Part shown: positions 48,784 to 62,908 of the stretch, one piece after another
How the letters are laid out: each line of letters opens with the position of its first letter
Numbering within the stretch: position 1 is the first letter of the stretch
Source: Flammulina velutipes
Lineage: Eukaryota; Basidiomycota; Agaricomycetes; Agaricales; Physalacriaceae
Direction of reading: 5' to 3'
Length of the DNA: 64,000 bases
Assembly (NCBI GenBank): GCA_011800155.1
Contig: CM022368.1
Location: forward strand, 1,922,001-1,986,000
Notes under the pieces: generated by a model
The model's input: the letters and a program-made list of their open reading frames with translations, nothing else
The model's database searches: none
What the model was told of the DNA's origin: nothing
Program-made: the position numbers and the translations under genes

Positions 48784-50283
48784 TCAAGCTTTCTCCGTAG
48801 CGACTTCCTCTATTATTTCTGGACACACCTCGAGCAAGGCCCTCCCGAGCGTTTCAAAATCAGAAACCTAGTGGAGACGTTAGATAGAACGTATCGTGCA
48901 TATCAAGTACTCTACTGACCTCAAGCCATACTTGAGCACTACATCTGACCCACCACAACCTGTTGTGATAAAGTGGTGCTGCGAACATTTTCCTCTCAAG
49001 GAGAAGTTTCCTTTTGAGAAGCTCATCGATCTTCGGATAACTGTAGTCGAGCGGGATAGGCAGCTGCACGTTAGCCATGCTCTCCGTGAACTCGCCATCT
49101 TCATCCAGAACCTTCGTTCCCAGGATTTGCGCCAGTCTCTTTCCACCTTCGACTGCGAGTTTGTGGGTATACGCATTTATGACATGTTCCCCTCCCAGCC
49201 AAGATCGGAAGGCAAAGGCTGCTTCGATAGATAGGAGAGGCACAAAATCAATTGTACCATTCCCTATGCTGGTGTCAACGAATGGAAGCGAAGAGTAGTT
49301 ATCGATGAAAAACCTACACTCAAATTGTTCTACGAAGTTATAGTCCCCTTCTTTGCGATCCTTGGGCGAGATGTACGCAAACGAGGTGGGAAACGAGGCC
49401 CGAACGATATGTTGGTTTCTTTTTGGGACGTAGAGAACCGCGGCGCCACGTTTCGCGAAGAGCCATTTGTGGCAATTCTGGGCAATGCAAGTGAGGATAT
49501 GAGTCAAAATACGACGACGAACGTCCACGTACGGACACCCAAAAGTCGGGCTTGCATTCGTCCAAGTTGATGTCGACTTGCTGGCCGATATTATGGGCAG
49601 CATCGATGACACTCCATATATTCTCTGAGCGACAGGTTTTCGTCATTTCTTCCCATGGTAGGAGACATCCTGGAAGACTGATGATTCCGTCGATGACTGC
49701 GACGATCTTGGCATTAGGGCCTGCATCCTTCCTGAGGGATGCCAGATGACCGCGCCACGATTCCAGAATAGCTGCATGCGTGGTAGGGAAAACAATGGAG
49801 AATTCGGACACCGAAGGATGCGGTGGAAGATCAGAGAGGAAGTACGCTGTACGCGATATCGAGTTATATGTAGTGTTACAGATGACGATGATGTCTTCCT
49901 TCTCCCAGATGAAGCTGCGGAGCACGAGATTGAGTCCTTGCGACGCGTTGGGTAACAGTACAACTTCATCCGCGTCTTTGACTCCAATCAAGTTCGCGAC
50001 GTCCTCGCGCGCCTTGATCAGTAAAGGTTGGTACTTGAAGCGCATCCAAAGGTCTGGAGAAGACTCGATCTTATCACCAAGGTCGTTGCAGAAGTCGCGC
50101 ACTGGCAGCGGGAGGGAGCCATATGAACCTGTGAGCCGTATGAGAGATGCTCTTGACCGGAACAGTTTGCTTACCATGGTTAAGATTGACATAGTTGGGA
50201 TCAAAGGGAAAGTACGGCAACAGAGAGTGGCCAAAGGGCGGGGGAGGAGAACTTTGGTATTCTGTGATATCGATGGCTGTCAT
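48784..50283 (-). CDS. PLP-dependent class V aminotransferase/lyase-like protein
   Basis: Fold type I pyridoxal-phosphate enzyme of the class V family (isopenicillin-N epimerase, cysteine desulfurase, fungal hercynylcysteine sulfoxide lyase Egt2). The ATG at 50281-50283 starts MTAIDITEYQSSPPPPFGHS. Then FDPNYVNLNHGSYGSLPLPV, VVLLPNASQGLNLVLRSFIW, CNTTYNSISRTAYFLSDLPP, KIVAVIDGIISLPGCLLPWE, IWSVIDAAHNIGQQVDINL (Asp/His near PLP) and SNCHKWLFAKRGAAVLYVPK with the probable Schiff-base Lys. It ends EEVATEKA at 48784. Three introns. It is about 430 residues, as in Egt2-type enzymes, so a role in ergothioneine synthesis is possible but not shown. Confidence 0.88.
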
Positions 50284-50634
50284 TGGCAAGAGGTGTTGGT
50301 AAGACGGGGAGCTGAATCGGAGTCATCGGGAATCGTTCAGAAACTGCCGGAGTCACATTTTAAAAGGCATCGTCGGGATAAGGCGGACCGCGTACATGTG
50401 AAGCCGAAGATATCGATAAGGACTCGGAGAACGAAGTTATTGAGCGCTGAGCGCTGAAAGTAAGAATGCGCAACTTGAATTCAAACAAACTTGAGAGATG
50501 AAAGGAAATGAATTTTTGTAAAATACAGCGGCGTATTTATCTAGCATGCGATTGGTGGTAACGTACAACTTGTCATTAATGCCATGAGATCAGTCCGTAA
50601 GAGAAAACAACGAAGGAGCCAGGCGACGACTGGT
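50284..50634. other. Intergenic region, aminotransferase promoter and Hsp70 3' end
   Basis: About 350 bp. It should hold the promoter of the aminotransferase and the 3' untranslated region of the Hsp70 gene (both minus). No other feature seen. Confidence 0.5.
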
Positions 50635-52896
<2,262 letters not shown>

Positions 52897-53013
52897 CCTT
52901 ATTATCTATACGAGGTCAAGATTTGCAAGGTATGTGAATCCAAGGGATGGCAGACCTAGTGGATGGGATGAAAGATAGAAAGAAGTTGGAAAGAAAGGTG
53001 GCGATCCGGGTTT

Positions 53014-53021
53014 GATTTATA
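53014..53021 (-). promoter_or_regulatory. SSA: TATA box of the Hsp70 gene
   Basis: On the minus strand TATAAATC lies 118-125 bp upstream of the ATG at 52896, with a purine-rich leader between, consistent with an inducible core promoter. Confidence 0.6.
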
Positions 53022-53056
53022 TTTCCTGACCAGCCAGAACGATGCAGAAGCGTACA

Positions 53057-53064
53057 GAACCTTC
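53057..53064 (-). promoter_or_regulatory. SSA: Heat-shock element
   Basis: GAACCTTC is a perfect GAAnnTTC inverted pair, with another GAA at 53047-53049. It sits about 36 bp upstream of the Hsp70 TATA box, where heat-shock factor sites normally lie. Confidence 0.6.
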
Positions 53065-53458
53065 TATGCCCAAATGTGTCCATTCGACAGATGATGACGT
53101 CATTCGGTTGCAACCGTGCCCTCGAGATGATTCGACGGACAGTTGTCTTTGTTCTGCGCGCTTCCTGGAAACTGGTAGAACTGTCTCATCGTCGCTAGAA
53201 TGCTCGAATCCTGTTATCTGTCTTTGTCTCTCGATATAGTCGAAATCTCGCGATGTCAAGTGTGGCGCATACTAGGCATCCCAAACGCGTCCGCTCTGTG
53301 ACTATTGCCGCGTTAAAATATCCTTATCAAATCTACAAATGAACTGTAATTCCCTGCAGCACATCGCTCTCAACACGAGGTGCGGATTTAAGCCTGCAGG
53401 TAGCCTCAGTACAACCCGATCGACTCTGCGGAGAACTGCACTTGCCCTCTCACCACTC

Positions 53459-55228
53459 ATGTCCGAGATACGTCCTCTGGATGTCAACCAGTCTCGCAGG
53501 TCTCGCGGCTCTCAATCGTTCCAGAGCCATGCCAGTGCCGCTGCCAGTACTAGGTCATGGGTACAATCCACACATTACAATCCGCCTCCGCCTCCTGCTG
53601 AAAACTTGAGGTTACCCTCCCCTGTACCCCTTCTTCGTCCCATAAATCTAGACGACGACTACATGGGTGGTCAACCCGGCGATGCCCCCGAAGTTCAGAA
53701 CGCTCTTGGTTTGCACGTCGTCAATACTTCCCCGAAACCTAAGAACCGGTTTGTTGGAGGATTTGTGACTAACGTCAAACGAGTATTCAGACGACGAGGA
53801 CGAGAGCAACCTGTCTGGAGAAACGCCATCACAGAGGAAGGAAGCGGCAGCGCAAATACCGCCATCCCTCGGTATATCTCCACTCCCCCTACTCCCCTAG
53901 ATCTCGAGGGCCCTAGGATGCCTGCCGCGCAGCCAGTTCACGTCGGCGTAGACCGGGCTTCTGTTCCAGATGTACTCGTGTCTGGTGATGTGCGACGCAG
54001 GCGCGCAGAACAGAATGGTCGCGGTCAACGCGTAATGGAGAGTTATGCGCCCCCGCCCACCGAGGTTCCCATAGACAACACTTTCAGAGCAGAATCCTTT
54101 CTCGCAGCCAACCCCTCTCGCCCAGCGTCAGGACCTTCCGCTCTCTCTCCGCAACCTTCTCAAAGGCAAGGCCCTCCGTCTCTGGTGTCCCCGCGCCCTT
54201 CTCGTCGCTCTCGTGTATCTATAACTACTCCCCAACCCAGCCCTCCCCATCAACCTTCTATCCAAGCGCACCCGCCTCTTGCCGATGACTACCGTCGTAT
54301 GTCATTGACGAAACAGGGCGGAACTAGCAGTGGTGGGGATGGGAGCGAACCGTCCTTTGACTCTGAACTGAATCCTATTCATCATTTCTTCTCTACTCTC
54401 TACCAAATGCCGTGGATATCAACGGAAAGGATCGCTGTGGACTACTTTCCAGGCATGAAGAGAGGAGCATGGACTTGGAGATGGGCAAAGCAGACAGGAA
54501 AGGAAGGCAGAGTGAGGGTACAGGTGCCTATTCCCAAACCAGTCCGATCGTGGTACACGAACAAAAAGAATACGACCGTCGTGGAACGTGCAACGTCCAC
54601 CAAGGTTGGAGACCGGCATCACCACCAGAGTCTGACCACTCCGCGAGACGACCCCCTTGACCTCCTCAGCTCCGGCGGGGAGTCTGCTGGCTCGCCACTC
54701 TCGGTCATCTCTTTCGTTAGCCGAAGTTCACGCCCTATCAGGAGGACACAGCATCACCAGTCTCACCGGAGAAGCTATGTTATCTTCCCAGCGCCTGAAA
54801 ATGTATACGGACACTCTCCATCTTCGAAACGGCACACGGGAAAACGCCGTCGCACGCACACACACGATAAGAGCCGACATCAGCGACACAGAAGTTCGAC
54901 AAATTCCAGATCTCCACCGCTGTATCCCCACGGATATGTTCCTGCACCGACACCTCCACCGTCGAAGAGGACTACTTCGCCTGTTCCAACTGTAACGCCT
55001 TCCGGGTTCTATGTAATGACTCCACCTCCAGTGACTGCTGGGCAGTACACCCCACAACCTGCGCCAATGCCATACCTTACTCCGGTATACATGCAAATGT
55101 TTCCACCTGCCGCAATGTCCGACGTCAGCTCGAGTCCGGGCCTCGCAGGCAGAGGCGCTGGCCATGGCTTTGGACCCATGACAATGCCGATACCCATGCC
55201 AGGACAATATCGCACAGACTTACCCTAA
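53459..55228 (+). CDS. Intronless proline/serine-rich hypothetical protein
   Basis: A single open frame of 589 codons from the ATG at 53459 (MSEIRPLDVNQSRRSRGSQS); the frame is also open from an ATG at 53339, but that lies within some 20 bp of the likely TATA-rich patch. The product is mostly disordered: Ser/Arg-rich, then PPPPPAENLRLPSPVP, a conserved-looking block KNRFVGGFVTNVKRVFRRRG, a Pro-rich middle, and the only compact segment ELNPIHHFFSTLYQMPWIST, ERIAVDYFPGMKRGAWTWRW. The His/Arg-rich end contains PPPVTAGQYTPQPAPMPYLT. I do not recognise a family. In Agaricomycetes such proteins are common with no known role. An uninterrupted 1.8-kb frame is unusual here, where almost every gene has several introns. 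Confidence 0.75.
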   Translation: MSEIRPLDVNQSRRSRGSQSFQSHASAAASTRSWVQSTHYNPPPPPAENLRLPSPVPLLRPINLDDDYMGGQPGDAPEVQNALGLHVVNTSPKPKNRFVGGFVTNVKRVFRRRGREQPVWRNAITEEGSGSANTAIPRYISTPPTPLDLEGPRMPAAQPVHVGVDRASVPDVLVSGDVRRRRAEQNGRGQRVMESYAPPPTEVPIDNTFRAESFLAANPSRPASGPSALSPQPSQRQGPPSLVSPRPSRRSRVSITTPQPSPPHQPSIQAHPPLADDYRRMSLTKQGGTSSGGDGSEPSFDSELNPIHHFFSTLYQMPWISTERIAVDYFPGMKRGAWTWRWAKQTGKEGRVRVQVPIPKPVRSWYTNKKNTTVVERATSTKVGDRHHHQSLTTPRDDPLDLLSSGGESAGSPLSVISFVSRSSRPIRRTQHHQSHRRSYVIFPAPENVYGHSPSSKRHTGKRRRTHTHDKSRHQRHRSSTNSRSPPLYPHGYVPAPTPPPSKRTTSPVPTVTPSGFYVMTPPPVTAGQYTPQPAPMPYLTPVYMQMFPPAAMSDVSSSPGLAGRGAGHGFGPMTMPIPMPGQYRTDLP

Positions 55229-55434
55229 ATGAGTAGTGTTTCTATTTGCTATCCGTTTGCTGTCTCCTTGCTTTCAACAATGCTGTTTAGTAGTTACCAT
55301 GTCATACATATATTATTACAGACATTGAAAATCAACTTGTGTTACATATACTCGTCTGAAAGGCTAGAACCTTACTTTCCGAAAACTTCATTGACAGCGC
55401 TCAAAGCTACCTTCGCTGTCCCATTGACTGAAGA

Positions 55435-55838
55435 TTAGACTCTCTGAGGAGTCCCAGCTCCGCTTGTCGAACGTGGTTGTGCCCAGTCATCAGCTACAAG
55501 ACGTCAGATATGAGAACGTTGCAGAGAAAGCTGACCTGAACTTTGATTCGTATCATCCAAAGGGGCAATGTGGGTGTCTTCAATAATACCAGGTCGACCT
55601 TCCACTACTCCAGCACTCTCCTTGAATTTGCGAGCGGCCTGGCGGTCATCGTGGACTTTGTGACCACGCTCTTCAGTGACCTGGAAATGTTGAGGATGGC
55701 AACAACCAGCAGAAGGTTAGCGCATACGAAGTTCGTGTTCATGGGGTTCAAAGGATTAGAAGAGGCAGTAGGTTTAGCAACACTGTCGTATACGTTTGCA
55801 CCGACAGCGACACCAAGGTTTTGATCGTTCGAGGACAT
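55435..55838 (-). CDS. Small conserved hypothetical protein
   Basis: Three exons give a protein of roughly 100 residues. It starts MSSNDQNLGVAVGANVYDSV at 55838; after a 47-nt intron (GTATGC...CCAG) it reads VTEERGHKVHDDRQAARKFK, then ESAGVVEGRPGIIEDTHIAP and LDDTNQSS. A final exon ends DDWAQPRSTSGAGTPQRV at 55435-55437. It is hydrophilic, with no membrane segment or cysteine. The one-exon reading (116 codons) runs through the first intron and is less likely. I do not recognise a family. It lies tandem downstream of ATP25. Confidence 0.6.
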
Positions 55839-56041
55839 GTGGATTGAGTTGTGTTCTGTATTGAGATCGTTATTAACAAGAGTATTGAACGCGCGACCTT
55901 TATAAACGAAAGTGAGTGAGAAATGACGCCAAAGTACACGTCTGTCATGACGCGCCAATTGAATACAAGTGCTCTAGACAGTGCTCAGTAACGACCAGTC
56001 TAGTTTGCTCATGTGAACAGGGATTATAGAGACAGGACGGA

Positions 56042-56740
56042 TCATGACTCGTAGTAATCCTTGGTAGGATCTCGTACAAAGTATCTTTCGCGTACGGCCT
56101 TGCTCAATATATGAACGGCAAAGCTGCCTGCATCTACCATGGCCCAGTCGTTCAGCATTCGTCGTTTCGAATTGGGAGGCATGGGGAGCGGAGGAGTCAC
56201 CTCCAGTAGCTTATAAAAAGCGCGTCAATGAGTTGTTCCGCTTTGCTAACGCAAGACACTTACTGTTTTTCGCACTATGCGCAGTACAGATTCAATAGCT
56301 CCTCTACCCTCGGCACCCTCTTTCACCTACGGAATGTATTAGTTTGTGATTAATAAAAAGATATTGAGACCGACCTGTGCCAACACGATCCAATTCCAGA
56401 TACCCCCAGGCATGTCGAACATGGATTCGCCGGCGTATGTGCCGCCACGCTTCCTTCGCCCTTGGGGTTCTCGGAAGGGAAGTGGGGGACCAGGTGTGAA
56501 CATCAGAGAACGCGATACAACCAATTGTGAATGATCTAAATGAGGAATGAGAGCCAGTTCCGAGTGCAGTTTTCTTAATGTTTCTGGAGTGTCCGAGGGA
56601 AGAGGCGGAGTCGGAGAGAGTGGGGATGGCCTGGGCTCGATTTCATCGGGGCTGTTACTGTCTATGAACCAAGGTTTGGCGTTTGTCGTCGTCGAGAGCG
56701 AACGGAACGCGTTAAGACAGCGTCTGCGAGCGACCTGCAT
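56042..56740 (-). CDS. ATP25: Mitochondrial Atp25 / RsfS(Iojap)-type ribosome silencing factor
   Basis: Mitochondrial protein with the RsfS/Iojap fold; in yeast the Atp25 N-terminal half is this domain. It starts MQVARRRCLNAFRSLSTTTN, a presequence, at 56740. MFDMPGGIWNWIVLAQVKEG and AEGRGAIESVLRIVRKTLLE follow; the end is NDWAMVDAGSFAVHILSKAV and RERYFVRDPTKDYYES, the DAGSFAVHIxS signature of the family, at 56042. Two introns. The product (about 180 residues) is only the RsfS-like domain, so the longer C-terminal half of yeast Atp25 is absent. It shares a 132-bp divergent promoter with SHR3. Confidence 0.85.
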
Positions 56741-56872
56741 GACGGTTAATTAAAAGGAATAAATATTATGATTATTTTCATTTCACATGAGTGATCGGAG
56801 TTAGAATCCCCAACTTGTCTTCCGTCGACTTTGCCCTCGACATTGGACAGACGCTTTGGCTACACACCACGA
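56741..56872. promoter_or_regulatory. Shared divergent promoter, ATP25 / SHR3
   Basis: 132 bp between the two start codons. The ATG-proximal part of the ATP25 side has TTAATTAAAAGGAATAAATA (56746-56765), a possible AT-rich initiation region for the minus gene. Confidence 0.55.
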
Positions 56873-57589
56873 TGGGTTTCAGGTCAAGTCTTGCCGTTTG
56901 TGCCACTAGTTTCCTTCTCGGTGAGCTTCCCAGGGCCTATAGCGCTAGCTACTCCCTTCTAATACATTCACAGGTTCACTGTTCACTCATTGGATTGCGG
57001 ACTCTCTAACCCTATGGAAATCCCCCGTCACCGATGAACACCTGTGGACCGCCGCAGCGTACTACTCCATCATATCCAAAAGTCCCGTGGAAATGTTCTA
57101 CGTCCTGACTTTTGTTGTCTTGGTTGGCGCTATCACCATACTTCTCAGCCTACGTGATGGGGAGGCTGGGAATCTTATGTTTGACGGAGGCAGCATCTGT
57201 ATGCACATTTTCTCGTTCGTTGAGGCAAATATTCTGACTTTTATCCAGTCCTTTTCGGTACCACAGTTTCCATGTATCTCTACTCCGTCGTGCCAGGTAC
57301 GCGCCCCAAAAAACTTCTTCGCAATTAAAATTGACCCCTGCGGAATCCAGTCATTTATGAACGGTTCACTTCGATACCTACACACGCTTCGCTAGACCCA
57401 TTCCCGACTACCCTTCGTAGTGCGACCATGGATCTCGCTTCCAGCCATCTCATTTGTAGCGTTGCACTCACTGGTGTACTCGCTTTACAAGCGGGCAGGT
57501 TCTGGGCCGAGACGTACGACGTTGACACAGTGATTGAGGAGAACGATTCGGACGATGCCAAAACGCGTGCCAAAGGCACAACAACCTAG
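56873..57589 (+). CDS. SHR3: ER chaperone Shr3 for amino-acid permeases
   Basis: Membrane chaperone that keeps amino-acid permeases soluble in the ER before COPII exit. It starts MGFRSSLAVCATSFLLGSLF at 56873, with the characteristic THWIADSLTLWKSP. Then AAYYSIISKSPVEMFYVLTF, VLVGAITILLSLRDGEAGNL, FDGGSI and, after two introns, LFGTTVSMYLYSVVP, ERFTSIPTH and SSHLICSVALTGVLALQAGR. Four hydrophobic segments and a short hydrophilic tail (DVDTVIEENDSDDAKTRAKG) ending at 57589 match Shr3 (about 190-200 residues). A permease client gene lies 9 kb to the left. Family secure; exact exon edges around 57200-57360 were set by eye. Confidence 0.9.
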
Positions 57590-57760
57590 CCTTCCACGAC
57601 ATACACGTCTTCACAGGATCTCCTACGATTGGATGTATTATATCTCAACATGTTTGCCTCCCGATTCTGAGTTGATTACGCTTGCACTTGTATTAAATGG
57701 TTTATGGTTCAACATCTGTACAATCTATGTGTATGAGTGTGCGCCGGTGTAAGTTCAAAG

Positions 57761-59995
<2,235 letters not shown>

Positions 59996-60257
59996 CAAGT
60001 AAACGACTGGTCAACGTCGTCGGAATTCAAGAACAGTGGATGCCGATTTTCATACGCGGGACGCCGCGTCCTGTCGTCATCATCTATTTGGCGTTGTGTA
60101 CTTTACTTCATCGTGCCGGACCGTAACGCAACAGGTCCTTCTTATGCCACATAGCCATGACTGTAGCTACGAGTACACAATTCCTGCAATCCTTCTGAGG
60201 GATGTTTTGATAAAACTACGCGGCGGTTTGTGGCGACGATCACACTTTTTCGTAGAT
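59996..60257. promoter_or_regulatory. Divergent promoter, LETM1 / ALKBH1
   Basis: 262 bp between the start codons of the two genes. No TATA-like element stands out. Confidence 0.5.
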
Positions 60258-61801
60258 ATGCCTGCCGGCGATCAATATTCAATGTCTGTATCTGCTCTCC
60301 ATGACTCCACCAGCGCTGCCTACAAAAAGGCGCAGCGTCTCCACGAAAAGACCACAAAGAATAGAAACAACGACCTTGAGGTAGACTGGACACCGTTTAG
60401 AGCCGCAGAGAAACTGTATAAGGCTCGCTTCCCACCTCCAAACCTCTCCAATGTACTGGACCTTGCGATGCTCGACAACACCAGATCCAACGAACTCGAG
60501 GCTGGTTTCTGGACGGGGAGTAGGGACTCTATAGAGGCTACTAAATTACCTCTCAAAAGCGCGTCCGACTCGAGTGGGGCCTATGCTATCCCAGCCGTAC
60601 CCGGTACGAATACCTCCTCACTTCGATCTGCATATCTTACCCTGAACCCAAGGCTTGGTTATTTTGCCTTCGTTCTTATCTCACCAGAAGCAACGAGATC
60701 TGATATCGTGGGCTCTCAAGGATCAGGCGAAGCGCCCGAACCCCACAAATCTCGATACTCATTATCTACTCCCAGATGAAGGCATCTGGAACATAAATCT
60801 TCGTTCATGTACCGACCCGGAGCAGGATACCATGGTTCAGCCGCGCGCATCGAATCTCACGGTACCTCGCGAACCGGTAGGGCCTCGCCAGCTCATAAAC
60901 AATGCGCCAGCCTCCCCCGCTGATCTTCCCACTCTAATAAACACACCAAAGCCTGATATAGCACCGTCGAGTGCAGCACAACCGGCTCTTGCTAGTACGC
61001 TTTGCCGAAAGCTACGCTGGGCCAACATTGGATGGTTCTACCACTGGGGCACCAAGCAGTATGATTTTACTCGCGGAAAGGCACCTGTGGCCGATGTCCT
61101 CATCGACGTCTGCAAGGATGCCGTCAAAGTCGTCGACTGGGATCGTGTCTACGAGAAGACTGACCTCGACTGGGGCGATGAAGCCTTGTCGTGGAAACAT
61201 TGGGAGAGCAGTTACGGTTAGTTAACCCAATGGGTTTACTCGCTTATAGATTTTGACTTTCACCTCCTAGAACCTGACGCTGGCATTGTAAATTTCTATC
61301 AAACGAAGGTCCGTCGTGTCTATGGCCTATCTTTCAGCACGCTCATCTTACGTAGGACACTCTCATGGCTCATGTTGATCGCTCCGAGGTATGCGCCACG
61401 GCACCTCTAGTCTCTATCTCGTAAGCCTGCCTGCCACAGTATCTGAATCTTTTCTCATGTTCAGTAGCCTAGGGTGCGCTGCCGTTTTTCTTATTGGCGG
61501 ACTTACACGCGACACGACACCCATACCGATACTACTGCGCTCTGGAGATTTAGTTATAATGTCAGGTCCGGCGTGTAGGAGGGCATATCACGGTATGGCC
61601 ACTGTAACGGATTAACCTCACCTGCTGACTTCGTTAGGTGTTCCCCGAATCCTAGAGGGTACTCTCCCCCCGCACTTGGCTGAAGATGGTTCGATGGATT
61701 GGACACCCTATGCAGAGTTCATACAATCGACCAGAATCAACGTAAACGTTCGACAAGTGTTTCCAAAGGATTTCGATCCTGCACTGGAAGGGTTAGTATA
61801 G
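60258..61801 (+). CDS. ALKBH1: AlkB homologue 1 (Fe(II)/2-oxoglutarate dioxygenase)
   Basis: Dioxygenase that demethylates nucleic acids (DNA/tRNA) using Fe(II) and 2-oxoglutarate. It starts MPAGDQYSMSVSALHDSTSA at 60258. ELEAGFWTGSRDSIEATKL and PAVPGLVILPSFLSHQKQRD follow, then the AlkB core KLRWANIGWFYHWGTKQYDF, VVDWDRVYEKTDLDWGDEAL, NFYQTK and DTLMAHVDRSE (HxD iron ligands), ILLRSGDLVIMSGPACRRAY, HGVPRILEG (distal His) and INVNVRQVFP (2-oxoglutarate Arg). The stop is at 61799-61801. Five introns. The NFYxxxDTLMAHVDRSE order is the ALKBH1 signature. It is followed by eS21 after 170 bp on the same strand. Confidence 0.93.
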
Positions 61802-61970
61802 CGTACTAGTAGTCTAATTAACGTTTGCCTGGTGCAAGATTCGAACGGACAGCCACAGAGCATCCAGGTGTTGCCATACAACACCAAACAAAAAGAAACT
61901 GTACAGTCGTTTCCCACGCTCAACAAATCTCTGTCCCAATCACCAAGGCTCAATATTCCCTGCTGAAATA

Positions 61971-62378
61971 ATGGAAAACGATCAAGTGCGTACAGCACCA
62001 TGCTCTAATTGAGCTCTATTCAACTCTAATCCAGGGTGTTCTCGTCGATCTATACGTTCCCCGCAAGTGCGCGGCGACCAGTATGATTTTTCGCCACCCA
62101 CTTTGGATTTGGACTCAAGTTTGACTAGACCGCCTGATCACCTCCAAGGACTTCGCTTCAGTCCAGATCCAATTCGCAGATGTTGACGCCAATGGCCGTG
62201 CGCTAAACACCTCGACCACCTTCGCACTTTGCGGACAAGTCAGGTCTCAGGGAGAGAGCGATGACTCTATCAACAGACTAGCGACCAAGGCAGGCCGTGA
62301 GTGTTTTGTTTGCTACCTAGGAGCCGAAATACTTACCGGATTGCAGTCCTCAGGAACGTCTGGTCATACCAAAAATGA
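61971..62378 (+). CDS. RPS21: 40S ribosomal protein eS21
   Basis: Small-subunit ribosomal protein. Four exons assemble an 87-residue protein: MENDQ, GVLVDLYVPRKCAAT, NRLITSKDFASVQIQFADVD, ANGRALNTSTTFALCGQVRS, QGESDDSINRLATKAG and LLRNVWSYQK, stopping at 62376-62378. It matches eS21 from start to end. The three introns follow MENDQ (GTGCGT), fall inside the Asn codon after AAT-type CAAT (GTATGA), and after KAGL's first base (GTGAGT). The longest open stretch is so short that an ORF scan would miss the gene. It is close behind ALKBH1 and in front of GYP7 on the same strand, each with its own promoter space. Confidence 0.93.
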
Positions 62379-62908
62379 TGTTATTCACGATTGCTGTATT
62401 CTGAGATTCCATACGCCATACATCTCGCTTTCGTGTAACAATGTGTGATATGTCCGCAACCTGTCCTAGCGCTCTGTCTGTTCAGAAATTTGTGACATCA
62501 ATCATTTCAACAAATAATATCTCGTCACCCCACCCATACCACCGCGTCGTTGGCATTGAGACTCACTACAACGAAAATCAGAGAGGCTACCTGGATAATT
62601 TATACAGATATGATAAGTATCATCCAATCCCTACTGGCGTGAGCGTCGAGGCGTGCCATCAATTACTTGAATGGACACGTGATGTGACGCAGCCATTCTT
62701 GTCTTACTGCGGCCACCACCTGGACTGCGCCTGCGGGGATAATAAAGGCACTATAATAGCGACCATCCTCCTGTTCTATATGACTGGAGATCTGTCATCT
62801 TCAATAGAGACTTCGTCGTCTTTCGAGAGCACATTCTCAACGCTTTCAGTATGTACAGCTGCCGATGCAACATGTGCATTCACACTCATCGTCATCCAGT
62901 CCGAATCA
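62379..62908. other. Intergenic region between eS21 and GYP7
   Basis: About 530 bp. A frame open from 62441 to 63175 joins the GYP7 first exon on the right, but its first 155 codons are Ser/Thr/Cys-rich without family resemblance, so I treat it as promoter and 5' leader. Confidence 0.45.

Larger units (their letters stand above)
52897..53458. other. Intergenic region between Hsp70 and a proline-rich gene
   Basis: About 560 bp, divergent. It holds the Hsp70 promoter elements listed separately. The right part has a TTAAAATATCC AT-rich patch (~53313-53323), a candidate TATA for the plus-strand gene at 53459. Confidence 0.5.

Noticed and set aside
49780..50457. 225-codon plus-strand frame
   Set aside because: Lies opposite the class V aminotransferase exons and its promoter; very basic, no family resemblance.
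61835..61910. tRNA-like sequence (GATTCGAAC resembling a T-loop) on the minus strand
   Set aside because: The flanking bases do not pair into a T-stem, and no acceptor, D-arm or anticodon stem could be folded. It is the leader of the eS21 gene.
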